From JAAYRG01 sp964643255 (lineage in GTDB: Bacteria; Bacillota; Clostridia; Lachnospirales; Lachnospiraceae), in contig CAZXSM010000021.1 of the NCBI GenBank assembly GCA_964643255.1, positions 1 through 26,884 on the forward strand: 26,884 nt of DNA, written 5' to 3'. Every line of letters starts with the position of its first letter. Position 1 is the stretch's first letter. Positions 1-7,524 of the stretch are shown here, one piece after another. Position numbers and translations under genes: made by a program. Below the pieces are notes generated by a model that saw only the letters and a list, made by a program, of their open reading frames with translations, made no database searches and had not been told where the DNA came from.

Positions 1-1368
1 ATGGTATATGACCTTGGTGGAGGTACATTTGACGTATCTGTAATTGAAATAGGCGATGGAATCATAGAAGTTTTAGCAACATCAGGAAACAACAAACTTG
101 GTGGAGATGACTTTGACGATAAAGTTACAGAATATATGATACAAGACTTCAAAACTAAAGAAGGCGTTGACTTATCTAAAGATAATATGGCTCTTCAAAG
201 ATTAAAAGAAGCAGCAGAGAAGGCTAAAATCGAATTATCATCTGCAACAACAACTAATATTAACCTTCCATTTATTACTGCTACAGATTCAGGTCCAAAA
301 CATTTTGATATGGATTTAACAAGGGCTAAATTTGATGAATTAACACATGATTTAGTAGAAAAGACAGCAGATCCTGTTAGAAACGCTTTAAGTGATGCAG
401 GGATTACAGCTTCTGAGCTTGACAAAGTACTACTTGTAGGTGGTTCAACAAGAATTCCAGCAGTTCAAGATAAAGTAAAACAATTAACAAATCAAGAGCC
501 TTCTAAGAACCTTAACCCTGATGAATGTGTTGCTCTAGGTGCAGCTATCCAAGGTGGTAAATTAGCTGGTGATGAAGGTGCAGGAGACATATTATTACTT
601 GACGTAACACCACTTACTTTAAGTATTGAAACTATGGGTGGAGTAGCTACTCCTTTAATTGAAAGAAACACAACAATCCCAACTAAGAAAAGCCAGATAT
701 TCTCAACAGCAGCAGACAATCAAACTGCAGTTGATATCCATGTTGTTCAAGGTGAAAGAAAGTTTGCCAAAGATAATAAGAGTCTAGGACAATTTAGATT
801 AGATGGTATTGCTCCAGCAAGGAGAGGCGTACCTCAAATCGAAGTTACCTTTGATATTGATGCAAATGGTATTTTAAATGTATCAGCAAAAGACCTAGGA
901 ACTAACAAAGAACAACACATCACTATAACTGGTGGTTCTAACCTTTCTGATGATGAAATCGATAAGGCAGTAAAAGAAGCTGCTGAATTTGAAGCAGAAG
1001 ATAGAAAACATAAAGAGGGAATTGATGCTAGAAATGAAGCAGATTCATTAGTGTTCTCAGTAGAAAAATCCCTAGAAGATGTTGGAGATCAATTAGATGC
1101 TAACGATAAGGCTGAAGTAGAGGCTGACGTTAAAGAAGTAAAAGATATATTAGATAGAACAGACATTGATAATATGAGCGAAAGTGATGTTGCTGATATT
1201 AAGGCAGCTACAGAAAAGCTAACAACAAGTTCTCAAAACCTATTTGCTAAAATATACGAACAAGCACAAAGTCAAGCAGATCAAGGAGAGCCAGGTCAAG
1301 CAGGACCAGATCAGTCAGACGCAAGTGATGATGACGATGTTGTAGATGGAGATTATACAGAAATTTAA
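1..1368 (+). CDS. dnaK: Chaperone DnaK (Hsp70), 5' end outside the window
   Basis: Cytosolic ATP-dependent Hsp70 chaperone that binds exposed hydrophobic peptides and works with DnaJ and GrpE. The visible 455 residues begin at the phosphate-2 motif of the ATPase domain (VYDLGGGTFDVS). They continue through the adenosine motif (LLVGGSTRIPAVQ) and the linker DILLLDVTPLTLSIET into the substrate-binding beta-sandwich and helical lid, ending in an acidic tail (DDDDVVDGDY) typical of DnaK. A full bacterial DnaK has about 610 residues, so roughly the first 155-170 are missing. The ATG at base 1 aligns with an internal position and is not the true start. It lies upstream of dnaJ in the usual order, and the missing upstream sequence probably holds grpE and hrcA (inference). 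No oddity is seen in the part present. Identification is essentially certain. Confidence 0.98.
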   Translation: MVYDLGGGTFDVSVIEIGDGIIEVLATSGNNKLGGDDFDDKVTEYMIQDFKTKEGVDLSKDNMALQRLKEAAEKAKIELSSATTTNINLPFITATDSGPKHFDMDLTRAKFDELTHDLVEKTADPVRNALSDAGITASELDKVLLVGGSTRIPAVQDKVKQLTNQEPSKNLNPDECVALGAAIQGGKLAGDEGAGDILLLDVTPLTLSIETMGGVATPLIERNTTIPTKKSQIFSTAADNQTAVDIHVVQGERKFAKDNKSLGQFRLDGIAPARRGVPQIEVTFDIDANGILNVSAKDLGTNKEQHITITGGSNLSDDEIDKAVKEAAEFEAEDRKHKEGIDARNEADSLVFSVEKSLEDVGDQLDANDKAEVEADVKEVKDILDRTDIDNMSESDVADIKAATEKLTTSSQNLFAKIYEQAQSQADQGEPGQAGPDQSDASDDDDVVDGDYTEI

Positions 1369-1398
1369 GCATAAGCTGATAGATAAAAATATTTACTA

Positions 1399-1455
1399 AT
1401 AGTCAAGTAAATATATTAGTAATATAGGTCTGAATAGGACATTTTACTTGACTAT
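1399..1455. repeat. Inverted repeat after dnaK, overlapping the dnaJ -35 element
   Basis: Two perfect 13-base arms, 1399-1411 (ATAGTCAAGTAAA) and 1443-1455 (TTTACTTGACTAT), are separated by 31 bases. The 5' arm also overlaps a competing small inverted repeat (TTACTAAT 1393-1400 with ATTAGTAA 1415-1422). The two pairings share bases 1399-1400, and the first arm of the larger repeat lies largely in the loop of the smaller one. The 3' arm contains the putative -35 hexamer TTGACT, so this could be an operator as well as an RNA structure. It is not the CIRCE sequence of HrcA. Function is unknown. Confidence 0.6.
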
Positions 1456-1476
1456 GAAAAACAATTGTACTATATT
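1448..1476 (+). promoter_or_regulatory. Putative SigA-type promoter for dnaJ
   Basis: TTGACT (1448-1453), a 17-base spacer and TATATT (1471-1476) give a good housekeeping promoter, with a predicted start near 1483. It would give dnaJ a transcript separate from dnaK. The leader would be about 195 bases and would include the hairpins at 1478-1496 and 1499-1530. Confidence 0.5.
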
Positions 1477-1498
1477 GGTTATGGAAATTCCGTAACAT

Positions 1499-1530
1499 TA
1501 AATAGGCGGTCAAAGATGACTGCCTATTTA
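1499..1530 (+). terminator. Strong hairpin between dnaK and dnaJ, terminator or leader element
   Basis: A 14-bp stem (1499-1512 with 1517-1530, one G-U pair) closes on the tetraloop AAGA. The core is AATAGGCGGTCA opposite TGACTGCCTATT. Only a poor U-tract follows (TAAATGTGT), so termination may be partial. A smaller hairpin (1478-1496, GTTATGG opposite CCGTAAC) stands directly in front. The hairpin lies downstream of the putative dnaJ promoter, so it could end dnaK transcripts or act inside the dnaJ leader. Confidence 0.55.
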
Positions 1531-1677
1531 TAAATGTGTAAGAAAATAAATAATAAGAATATTAAAGTATAATATTATATAGAAATAATAGAAAGAAGTG
1601 TATTTTCTAAGAATATTAACAAGGATTATAGCTTATTTATTATACATAGAAAATGCACAAGGAGGATATAGAGTATC

Positions 1678-2859
1678 ATGGCAGGAAAACGTGATTATTA
1701 CGAGGTCCTGGGCGTAGATAAAAACGCCTCAGAAGCAGATATAAAAAGGGCCTACAGAAAATTAGCAAAAGAATATCATCCCGACTCTAACCCTGATGAT
1801 CCAGCGGCTGAAGAAAAGTTTAAGGAAGCTTCAGAAGCATATGCTGTTTTAAGTGAGAGTGACAAACGTCAGAAATACGATCAATTTGGTCATGCTGCAT
1901 TTACTAATGGAGCTGATGGTGGATTTGACTTTAGTGACTTTGATTTTAATGATATATTTGGAGACATCTTTGGTGGAGATATATTTGGAGATCTATTTGG
2001 TGGAGGAAGAAGAACTTCAAGGGCAAATCAAGGTCCTATGAAGGGTCAAAATGTTGGTACTAGCGTAAGAATAACTTTTGAAGAATCAGTTACTGGTGTT
2101 GATAAAGAACTTGATTTAAACCTAAAAGAAGAATGTGAAACTTGTGATGGATCCGGAGCAAAGCCAGGAACATCTCCAGAAACTTGCCCTCAATGTGATG
2201 GTCAAGGTAGAGTTGTTACTCAGTCTCAATCTATGTTTGGATTTGGTACGGTTCAAAGCGTTCAAACTTGTCCAACTTGTCATGGTGAGGGAAAAGTAAT
2301 CAAGGAAAAATGTGACTCTTGTTATGGTTCAGGTTATAAAACCCATAGAAAGAGAATACAAGTTAGTATACCAGCTGGTATTGATGATAGACAAAGTATT
2401 CGTATCAGAGATAAGGGTGAACCTGGTATTAATGGAGGACCTAGAGGTGATTTATTAGTTGAAGTACATGTTGGAAGACATCCTATTTTTAGAAGAGAAG
2501 GATATGACATATATTCAACAATATCAATTCCATTTACTAAGGCTACTCTTGGTGGCGATGTCAAAATCCAAACAGTTGATGGAGCCGTTTTATTTAGCGT
2601 TAAACCAGGCACACAAACAGACACTAAAGTACGTTTGAGAAACAAAGGAATGCCTTCTCTTAGAGATAAATCTGTGAGAGGAGACCATTATGTAACACTA
2701 GTTGTTGATGTACCTAAAAAACTTAACAAAGAACAAACAGAAGCTTTGCGTAATTTCGAGGCTACTATGGAAGATGAAAATCATACTGATAAGCAGGATG
2801 ATGATAGCGATAGTGGTGATAGCAAATTCAAGAAATTTTTTGGAGGCAAAAACAAGTAA
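1678..2859 (+). CDS. dnaJ: Co-chaperone DnaJ (Hsp40), type I
   Basis: Stimulates the DnaK ATPase and delivers unfolded substrates. The 393 residues show the full type I layout: J domain at about 5-70 with the HPD motif at 34-36, and a Gly/Phe-rich stretch (about 79-112) with repeated DIFGD/FGG units. Four zinc-binding CxxCxGxG motifs follow at 153-160, 170-177, 198-205 and 212-219, then the C-terminal substrate-binding domains. The last 35 or so residues are rich in Asp and Lys. The ATG at 1678 follows a strong AGGAGGA (1660-1666). Length is slightly above the usual 375-385 because of the tail. It sits 309 bases behind dnaK and 36 bases before prmA. Identification is certain. Confidence 0.98.
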   Translation: MAGKRDYYEVLGVDKNASEADIKRAYRKLAKEYHPDSNPDDPAAEEKFKEASEAYAVLSESDKRQKYDQFGHAAFTNGADGGFDFSDFDFNDIFGDIFGGDIFGDLFGGGRRTSRANQGPMKGQNVGTSVRITFEESVTGVDKELDLNLKEECETCDGSGAKPGTSPETCPQCDGQGRVVTQSQSMFGFGTVQSVQTCPTCHGEGKVIKEKCDSCYGSGYKTHRKRIQVSIPAGIDDRQSIRIRDKGEPGINGGPRGDLLVEVHVGRHPIFRREGYDIYSTISIPFTKATLGGDVKIQTVDGAVLFSVKPGTQTDTKVRLRNKGMPSLRDKSVRGDHYVTLVVDVPKKLNKEQTEALRNFEATMEDENHTDKQDDDSDSGDSKFKKFFGGKNK

Positions 2860-2895
2860 AGTAGGATATAGGGTTTTGTAAAGGTGGGGGAAAGT

Positions 2896-3876
2896 ATGCA
2901 ATGGTATAAAATAACTATATCAACAACAATTGATGCACAAGACCTAATGAGCGCTATGCTGTATGATCTTGGCATCTCAGGAGTTGAACTTATTAACAAT
3001 GAATCTATTACTGAAGAAGAAAAGAAGGCTATGTTTATTGATATATTGCCTGAAGTAGATGAAGAAGATAAGATGGCTCAGCTTATATTTTATATAGAAA
3101 AGGGTCAAAATCTTCAATGTACTCTAAGAGATGTAAAACAAGGAATAGATGACTTAAGAGGGAAAGTTGATGTAGGAAGTGGAGATGTTGATGTTACAGT
3201 AACAAAAGATGAAGATTGGGCTAATAATTGGAAAGAGCATTTTAAGGCCTTTAAAGTAGCAGATGACATTATAATTAAACCAACTTGGGTAACACTAGAT
3301 AATAATAAAGTTAACCATAATGACCTGATAGTAGAAATAGATCCTGAGATGGCATTTGGTACAGGTGCCCATGAAACCACTAAACTTGCCATTAAAGGTA
3401 TTAGAGAATACTTAAACCCCGGACAAAAAGTTTTAGATTTAGGATGTGGAAGCGGAATCCTTTCAATTATTTCAAAAAAGCTTGGTGCAAGTAATATAGT
3501 AGGAACTGATATAGATGCAAATGCAGTAAAGACAGCAAGAAAAAATGTAAGAGTTAATGAGGTTTCCCCTGAAGATGTATCTTTCTTAATTGGTAATGTA
3601 CTTGATCTTGAAGAAGCAAAAGAGAAAGAGTTAGATAAAAAAATTGGACTTATGAAATATGATATTGTAGTTGCCAATATACTAACTGAAGTAATATTAG
3701 ATTTAGCTAAAATTGTAGGCAAATACATGAAAAAGGGTGGATACTTTATATCTTCTGGAATCTTATATACACAAAGTGATAAAGTAGAAGCAGAAATCAA
3801 ATCTAACGGATTCGAAATCATTGAAGTCAATCAAATGAATGATTGGGTATCTATAGTTGCCAGAAAAGACACCTAA
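2896..3876 (+). CDS. prmA: Ribosomal protein L11 methyltransferase PrmA
   Basis: Cytosolic SAM-dependent enzyme that trimethylates ribosomal protein L11. The 326-residue protein has an N-terminal L11-recognition domain (MQWYKITISTTIDAQD, ending near residue 110) and a class I methyltransferase domain. Typical PrmA signatures are present: MAFGTGAHETT, the SAM-binding loop DLGCGSG at 181-187, and VANIL in place of an NPPY motif. The frame is open from a GTG at 2884, but the G-rich stretch 2883-2890 is placed as a ribosome site for the ATG at 2896, and the family usually begins MKW or MQW. It follows dnaJ closely and precedes rsmE, the common dnaK-dnaJ-prmA-rsmE order of Firmicutes. Confidence 0.96.
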   Translation: MQWYKITISTTIDAQDLMSAMLYDLGISGVELINNESITEEEKKAMFIDILPEVDEEDKMAQLIFYIEKGQNLQCTLRDVKQGIDDLRGKVDVGSGDVDVTVTKDEDWANNWKEHFKAFKVADDIIIKPTWVTLDNNKVNHNDLIVEIDPEMAFGTGAHETTKLAIKGIREYLNPGQKVLDLGCGSGILSIISKKLGASNIVGTDIDANAVKTARKNVRVNEVSPEDVSFLIGNVLDLEEAKEKELDKKIGLMKYDIVVANILTEVILDLAKIVGKYMKKGGYFISSGILYTQSDKVEAEIKSNGFEIIEVNQMNDWVSIVARKDT

Positions 3877-3898
3877 AAATATAGAAGGGAAACAAGCT

Positions 3899-4639
3899 AT
3901 GCACCGATTTTACGTTGATAGTGGAGCGATTAGTGGAGATACTATAACTATAACTAATTCAGATGTTAATCATATCAAGAATGTCTTACGCTTAACAAGA
4001 GGAGAAAGCCTTATTATATGTGATGGAGAGGGAAGAGACTTTAGCTGTATAATAGAATCAATTGACAATAACGAAGTTTTGCTTAAAATAATAGATTCAT
4101 ATGAAAATGAAACAGAGCTCCCAGGGAAAGTATATCTCTTCCAAGGAATACCTAAAAAAGATAAAATGGAGTTAATTATTCAAAAGTCTGTAGAATTAGG
4201 AGTATATGAGATAGTTCCCGTTACTACAAAAAGAACAATAGTAAAGATAAGAGATAAGAAAAGAGAAAATAAAAAAATAGAACGTTGGCAGTCAATTGCA
4301 ACTTCAGCTGCAAAACAATCAATTAGAGGTATTATACCTAAGATTCATAGTCCAATGACATTTACACAAGCCATAGATTATGGAAAAAACTTAGAATTTA
4401 AATTAATACCATACGAAAAGGCAAGGGACATTAAGGCAACAAGGGACATAATTCATGGAATAAAGGATAAAAAGTCTATAGGAATTTTTATTGGGCCAGA
4501 AGGTGGATTTGATGAAGATGAAATCAACCATGCTAAAAACAATGATTTTATTTCTATAACTTTGGGAAAACGGATACTGCGAACAGAAACTGCAGCAATT
4601 GCACTTATTTCTATGATTATGCTGGAATTAGAAAAGTAA
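3899..4639 (+). CDS. rsmE: 16S rRNA (uracil1498-N3)-methyltransferase RsmE
   Basis: Methylates N3 of U1498 in 16S rRNA using SAM; SPOUT-fold enzyme with a trefoil knot. The 246 residues start MHRFYV, the family's usual beginning of a PUA-like domain. They contain KMELIIQKSVELGV, the SAM-knot motif GPEGGF at 199-204, and the C-terminal knot signature LGKRILRTETAA. The frame is open upstream to 3857, overlapping the end of prmA, but AAGGGA at 3885-3890 fits the ATG at 3899. The gap to prmA is 22 bases, so co-transcription is likely. Confidence 0.95.
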   Translation: MHRFYVDSGAISGDTITITNSDVNHIKNVLRLTRGESLIICDGEGRDFSCIIESIDNNEVLLKIIDSYENETELPGKVYLFQGIPKKDKMELIIQKSVELGVYEIVPVTTKRTIVKIRDKKRENKKIERWQSIATSAAKQSIRGIIPKIHSPMTFTQAIDYGKNLEFKLIPYEKARDIKATRDIIHGIKDKKSIGIFIGPEGGFDEDEINHAKNNDFISITLGKRILRTETAAIALISMIMLELEK

Positions 4640-4665
4640 TTTATATAGATATAGTAGGTGAAACA

Positions 4666-5838
4666 ATGGAAACATATTTAGATAATGCAGCAACAACAAA
4701 GGTTTTTGATTCTGTAGTAGATATTATGAATAAAGTCTTATCTCAGGATTATGGTAACCCTTCTTCTTTACATATAAAGGGATTAGATGGAGAAAGATAT
4801 ATAAGAAATACTAGAGAAATACTAGCAAAGGCTTTAAAGGTAAGAGAAAAAGAGATTACATTTACATCAAGTGGTACAGAGGCTAATAATCTCGGAATTA
4901 TTGGAGCAGCCTATGCTAATAAGAGAGCAGGAAACCATATTATTACTTCTAATATAGAGCATCCGTCAGTAGATAATGTGGTTAATTTTCTCGAGGAACA
5001 AGGTTTTGAAATAAGTCGTGTTCCTGTAGATAAATATGGAAGGATATTAATAGAAGAACTAAAAAAACAAGTAAATGAAAATACAATTCTTGTTTCTATT
5101 ATGTATGTAAACAATGAGATAGGCTCTATTAATGATATACCTTTAATAGCCAAAACAATTAAAGAAAAAAACTCAAATGTCTTATTACATGTAGACGGCG
5201 TACAAGCATTTGGTAAATATAAAGTATATCCAAAGAGACTAGGAATAGATCTTTTATCTATAAGTGGTCATAAAATACATGGCCCCAAGGGAGTAGGTGC
5301 CTTATATATCCGTGATAGGGTAAAGGTAAGTCCTCTTATGCTTGGAGGGGGTCAAGAAGAAGGAATGCGTAGTGGAACGGAAAATGTTCCAGCAATAGCA
5401 GGGTTTGGCCAAGCTGTAAAGGATATATATGAAAACCATCAAGAAAAATTAAAATACTTATATAAAATTAAGAAAGAGTTTGTTGAGGGAATAATTGACC
5501 TAAATAATAATATAAGCGGGATAATAATTAATGGAATAGAGGATGATATAAGAAAGTCGGCACCCCACATAGTAAGTGTTAGTTTTAAAGGGGTTCGAGC
5601 TGAAGTTCTGCTTCATGCCTTAGAAGACAAAAATATATATGTATCATCAGGGTCTGCTTGTTCATCTAACAAGCCAGATATTAGTAGCACCCTTAAATCT
5701 ATTGGTGTAGATAAGGAATTACTAAACTCTACCATTAGATTTTCTTTTTCATTCCAAACAAAAGTAGATGAAATACAACATACACTAGAAGAACTAAAGA
5801 AAATTGTACCAATACTGAGAAGATATCAACCTCGATGA
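4666..5838 (+). CDS. Cysteine desulfurase (NifS/IscS family) paired with ThiI
   Basis: PLP enzyme that removes sulfur from cysteine and carries it as a persulfide. The 390-residue class V aminotransferase-fold protein has the N-terminal YLDNAATT, HVDGVQ with the PLP-contacting Asp177, SGHKIHGPKG with the PLP lysine Lys203, RSGTEN, and the catalytic loop SSGSACSS with Cys332. TAGGTG stands 5 bases before the ATG. It lies 42 bases upstream of the thiI start. In Bacillus the equivalent gene, nifZ, is dedicated to ThiI and 4-thiouridine in tRNA. That role is inferred here from context; a general IscS role in Fe-S assembly cannot be excluded, because no iscU is adjacent. Confidence 0.93.
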   Translation: METYLDNAATTKVFDSVVDIMNKVLSQDYGNPSSLHIKGLDGERYIRNTREILAKALKVREKEITFTSSGTEANNLGIIGAAYANKRAGNHIITSNIEHPSVDNVVNFLEEQGFEISRVPVDKYGRILIEELKKQVNENTILVSIMYVNNEIGSINDIPLIAKTIKEKNSNVLLHVDGVQAFGKYKVYPKRLGIDLLSISGHKIHGPKGVGALYIRDRVKVSPLMLGGGQEEGMRSGTENVPAIAGFGQAVKDIYENHQEKLKYLYKIKKEFVEGIIDLNNNISGIIINGIEDDIRKSAPHIVSVSFKGVRAEVLLHALEDKNIYVSSGSACSSNKPDISSTLKSIGVDKELLNSTIRFSFSFQTKVDEIQHTLEELKKIVPILRRYQPR

Positions 5839-5880
5839 GGGTTTTATACTCAATATTATAAAGTGATTGGAGAAACACAT

Positions 5881-7056
5881 ATGTATAAAGCATTTTTAAT
5901 AAAATATAGTGAAATAGGTCTAAAAGGAAACAACAAGTATATGTTCGAAAATTCCTTAATTAGACATATAAAAAAGGCCCTAGAACATCTAGGGGATTTT
6001 AATGTGTCTAAAACTCAAGGGAGAATATATGTTGAATGTCCTGATGTTTACGATTATCAAGAAGCAGTAAAAGCTTTAAAAAACGTTTTTGGAATAGCAT
6101 GGATATGTCCTGTGAAGATATTAGAGTCCATAGACTTTGAAGAAATCAAAGAAAGTGTAGGGGATTTTATTGATAAAAGGTACCAAGATAAAAACTTCAC
6201 TTTTAAAGTAGAGGCAAAAAGACAAGACAAAGGATATCCTTTAAAATCACCAGAAATCTGTGCTAAAGTTGGAGCATATGTTTTGAACTTGTTTCCTGAA
6301 ATGAGTGTAGATGTTCACAATCCCGATGTTAGAATAATGGTTGAGGTCAGAGATAACACTTATATATACTCTGAAAACATTAAGGGACTTGGAGGTATGC
6401 CTGTAGGAAGTAATGGCAAAGCTATGCTTCTTCTATCAGGAGGAATTGATAGTCCTGTTGCAGGATATATGATGGCTAAGCGTGGAGTAGCCCTTGAAGC
6501 GGTGTATTACCATGCTCCTCCATATACAAGTGAAAGAGCAAAACAAAAGGTTATAGACCTTGCAAAAACCTTATCAAAATATGCAGGTCCTATTAATCTT
6601 CATATAGTTAACTTTACAGATATTCAATTATATATATATGATGAATGTCCTCATAACGAATTAACCATTATAATGCGTAGATATATGATGAGGATAGCAG
6701 AAAAAATAGCTAATGATGAAAGAGCTCTAGGACTTGTTACAGGAGAAAGTATTGGGCAAGTTGCAAGCCAAACCTTGGAGTCTCTTGCAGTAACTAATGA
6801 AGTATGTAATATGCCAGTTTATAGACCCTTAGTAGGACTTGACAAACAAGAGATAATTAATATCTCTCAACAAATAGATACTTACGAAACATCTATTTTA
6901 CCTTATGAAGATTGTTGTACTATATTTGTTGCAAAACACCCTGTAATAAAACCGAGATCTAGAAATATTCAAAACTCTGAAAAGAAATTAAACGAAAAAA
7001 TAGATGATTTGCTAGAACAAGCAATTAAGACTAAGGAAGTTATTTTGGTAGAATAA
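5881..7056 (+). CDS. thiI: tRNA 4-thiouridine synthetase ThiI
   Basis: Uses ATP and persulfide sulfur to convert U8 of tRNA to 4-thiouridine; in some bacteria ThiI also serves thiamine thiazole synthesis. The 391 residues show the N-terminal ferredoxin-like domain (KAFLIKYSEIGLKGNN), a THUMP domain to about residue 165, and a PP-loop adenylation domain with SGGIDSP at 186-192. GESIGQVASQT and the EDCCTIF segment follow. There is no C-terminal rhodanese domain, as is usual in Firmicutes, so a partner desulfurase must supply sulfur directly; the gene just upstream fits. A GTG at 5863 is in frame, but GGAGA at 5869-5873 and the family's usual start favour ATG 5881. Confidence 0.96.
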   Translation: MYKAFLIKYSEIGLKGNNKYMFENSLIRHIKKALEHLGDFNVSKTQGRIYVECPDVYDYQEAVKALKNVFGIAWICPVKILESIDFEEIKESVGDFIDKRYQDKNFTFKVEAKRQDKGYPLKSPEICAKVGAYVLNLFPEMSVDVHNPDVRIMVEVRDNTYIYSENIKGLGGMPVGSNGKAMLLLSGGIDSPVAGYMMAKRGVALEAVYYHAPPYTSERAKQKVIDLAKTLSKYAGPINLHIVNFTDIQLYIYDECPHNELTIIMRRYMMRIAEKIANDERALGLVTGESIGQVASQTLESLAVTNEVCNMPVYRPLVGLDKQEIINISQQIDTYETSILPYEDCCTIFVAKHPVIKPRSRNIQNSEKKLNEKIDDLLEQAIKTKEVILVE

Positions 7057-7061
7057 TATAT

Positions 7062-7091
7062 AAAAAAAAGAGGATACATTTATGTATCCTC
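7062..7091 (-). terminator. Intrinsic terminator for the minus-strand HPr-like gene
   Basis: A perfect 9-bp stem (GAGGATACA 7070-7078 with TGTATCCTC 7083-7091) has the loop TTTA. On the minus strand it is followed by eight U residues (A-run 7062-7069). It lies 23 bases beyond the stop of the minus-strand gene and 13 bases after the thiI stop. For the plus strand the U-tract is poor, so action on thiI transcripts would rest on the stem alone. Confidence 0.85.
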
Positions 7092-7114
7092 ATAAGTAAC
7101 AAAATGTGATTTTA

Positions 7115-7348
7115 TTAATCAACGATATATGGTGTAATGTCTGCAAGAAGTTTGTCAGATTCTTCCCCATCATGAATGTTTAATTCGATTGGTTTTGATA
7201 AATCTAAGCTAAAAATCCCCATAATTGATTTAGCATCAATTACATATCTCCCAGAAACTAAATCTAGATCTGTACTATATTTAGTAACGATATTAACAAA
7301 TGATTTCACCTTGTCTATTGAGTCTAATGAGATATTTACTGATTTCAT
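7115..7348 (-). CDS. HPr-like protein lacking the phosphocarrier histidine
   Basis: The 77-residue protein matches the HPr fold and size. KSIMGIFSL at 40-48 corresponds to KSIMGVMSL of HPr, placing Ser41 at the regulatory Ser46 site, and TKYSTDLDL matches the HPr segment SKYDADVNL. Counting back with no gap puts Ser10 where HPr has the active His15, and no GIHARP motif is present. It therefore cannot act as an ordinary PTS phosphocarrier, but might be phosphorylated by HPr kinase, as Crh of Bacillus is (inference). The ATG follows a strong AAGGAGGA on the minus strand. The gene has its own promoter and terminator and is convergent with thiI and divergent from mtaB. Family assignment is confident; function is unknown. 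Confidence 0.85.
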   Translation of the reverse strand: MKSVNISLDSIDKVKSFVNIVTKYSTDLDLVSGRYVIDAKSIMGIFSLDLSKPIELNIHDGEESDKLLADITPYIVD

Positions 7349-7395
7349 GTTATAATCCTCCTTAATATATTTAAAAATACAATTTTTTCATTACC

Positions 7396-7404
7396 TGTTA
7401 TAAT
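7396..7404 (+). promoter_or_regulatory. Putative extended -10 promoter for mtaB
   Basis: TGTTATAAT gives a perfect -10 hexamer with the TGn extension. No good -35 is seen 17 bases upstream, which extended -10 promoters tolerate. The predicted start is near 7411, about 114 bases before mtaB. Confidence 0.45.
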
Positions 7405-7431
7405 AGTACATATTTACAGTTTAAAAGTCAA
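7403..7431 (-). promoter_or_regulatory. Putative SigA-type promoter for the HPr-like gene
   Basis: Reading the minus strand, TTGACT (7431-7426), a 17-base spacer and TACTAT (7408-7403) lie about 55 bases upstream of the start codon. Its -10 overlaps the -10 proposed for the opposite strand. Confidence 0.55.
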
Positions 7432-7524
7432 TATACAAAGTTAATAAAAATAAAAGAGTTAAAACAGTAAAATGTATGTTATTAAGGCTAAAGCTAAAAG
7501 AAAGAGACAGGGGAAAGGAATATT

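Larger units (their letters stand above)
1369..1677. other. 309-base dnaK-dnaJ spacer, structured and without a gene
   Basis: No credible small gene is seen. The spacer holds the large inverted repeat 1399-1455, the promoter 1448-1476, hairpins 1478-1496 and 1499-1530, and a longer-range pairing between GTATTTTCTA (1600-1609, approximate) and TAGAAAATGC (1647-1656) just before the dnaJ ribosome site (AGGAGGA, 1660-1666). A TATAAT at 1568-1573 has no convincing -35 partner. Many Clostridia have a shorter dnaK-dnaJ gap; that comparison is from memory. Confidence 0.6.

Noticed and set aside
1..3. ATG at base 1 as the dnaK start
   Set aside because: It falls inside the conserved ATPase domain (phosphate-2 motif), so the gene begins upstream of the window.
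1369..1677. CIRCE operator before dnaJ
   Set aside because: The inverted repeat present does not match the TTAGCACTC-N9-GAGTGCTAA consensus.
2884..2898. GTG 2884 as the prmA start
   Set aside because: It would overlap its own G-rich ribosome site, and the family begins at the MQW reached from ATG 2896.
3114..3830. Long open frame of 238 codons on the minus strand
   Set aside because: It lies entirely opposite prmA, has no ribosome site and no recognisable motif; prmA has full family signatures.
5824..5850. Terminator over the cysteine desulfurase stop codon
   Set aside because: The CCTC/GAGG stem is only four clean base pairs with a bulge, and thiI follows in 42 bases, so it is too weak to call.
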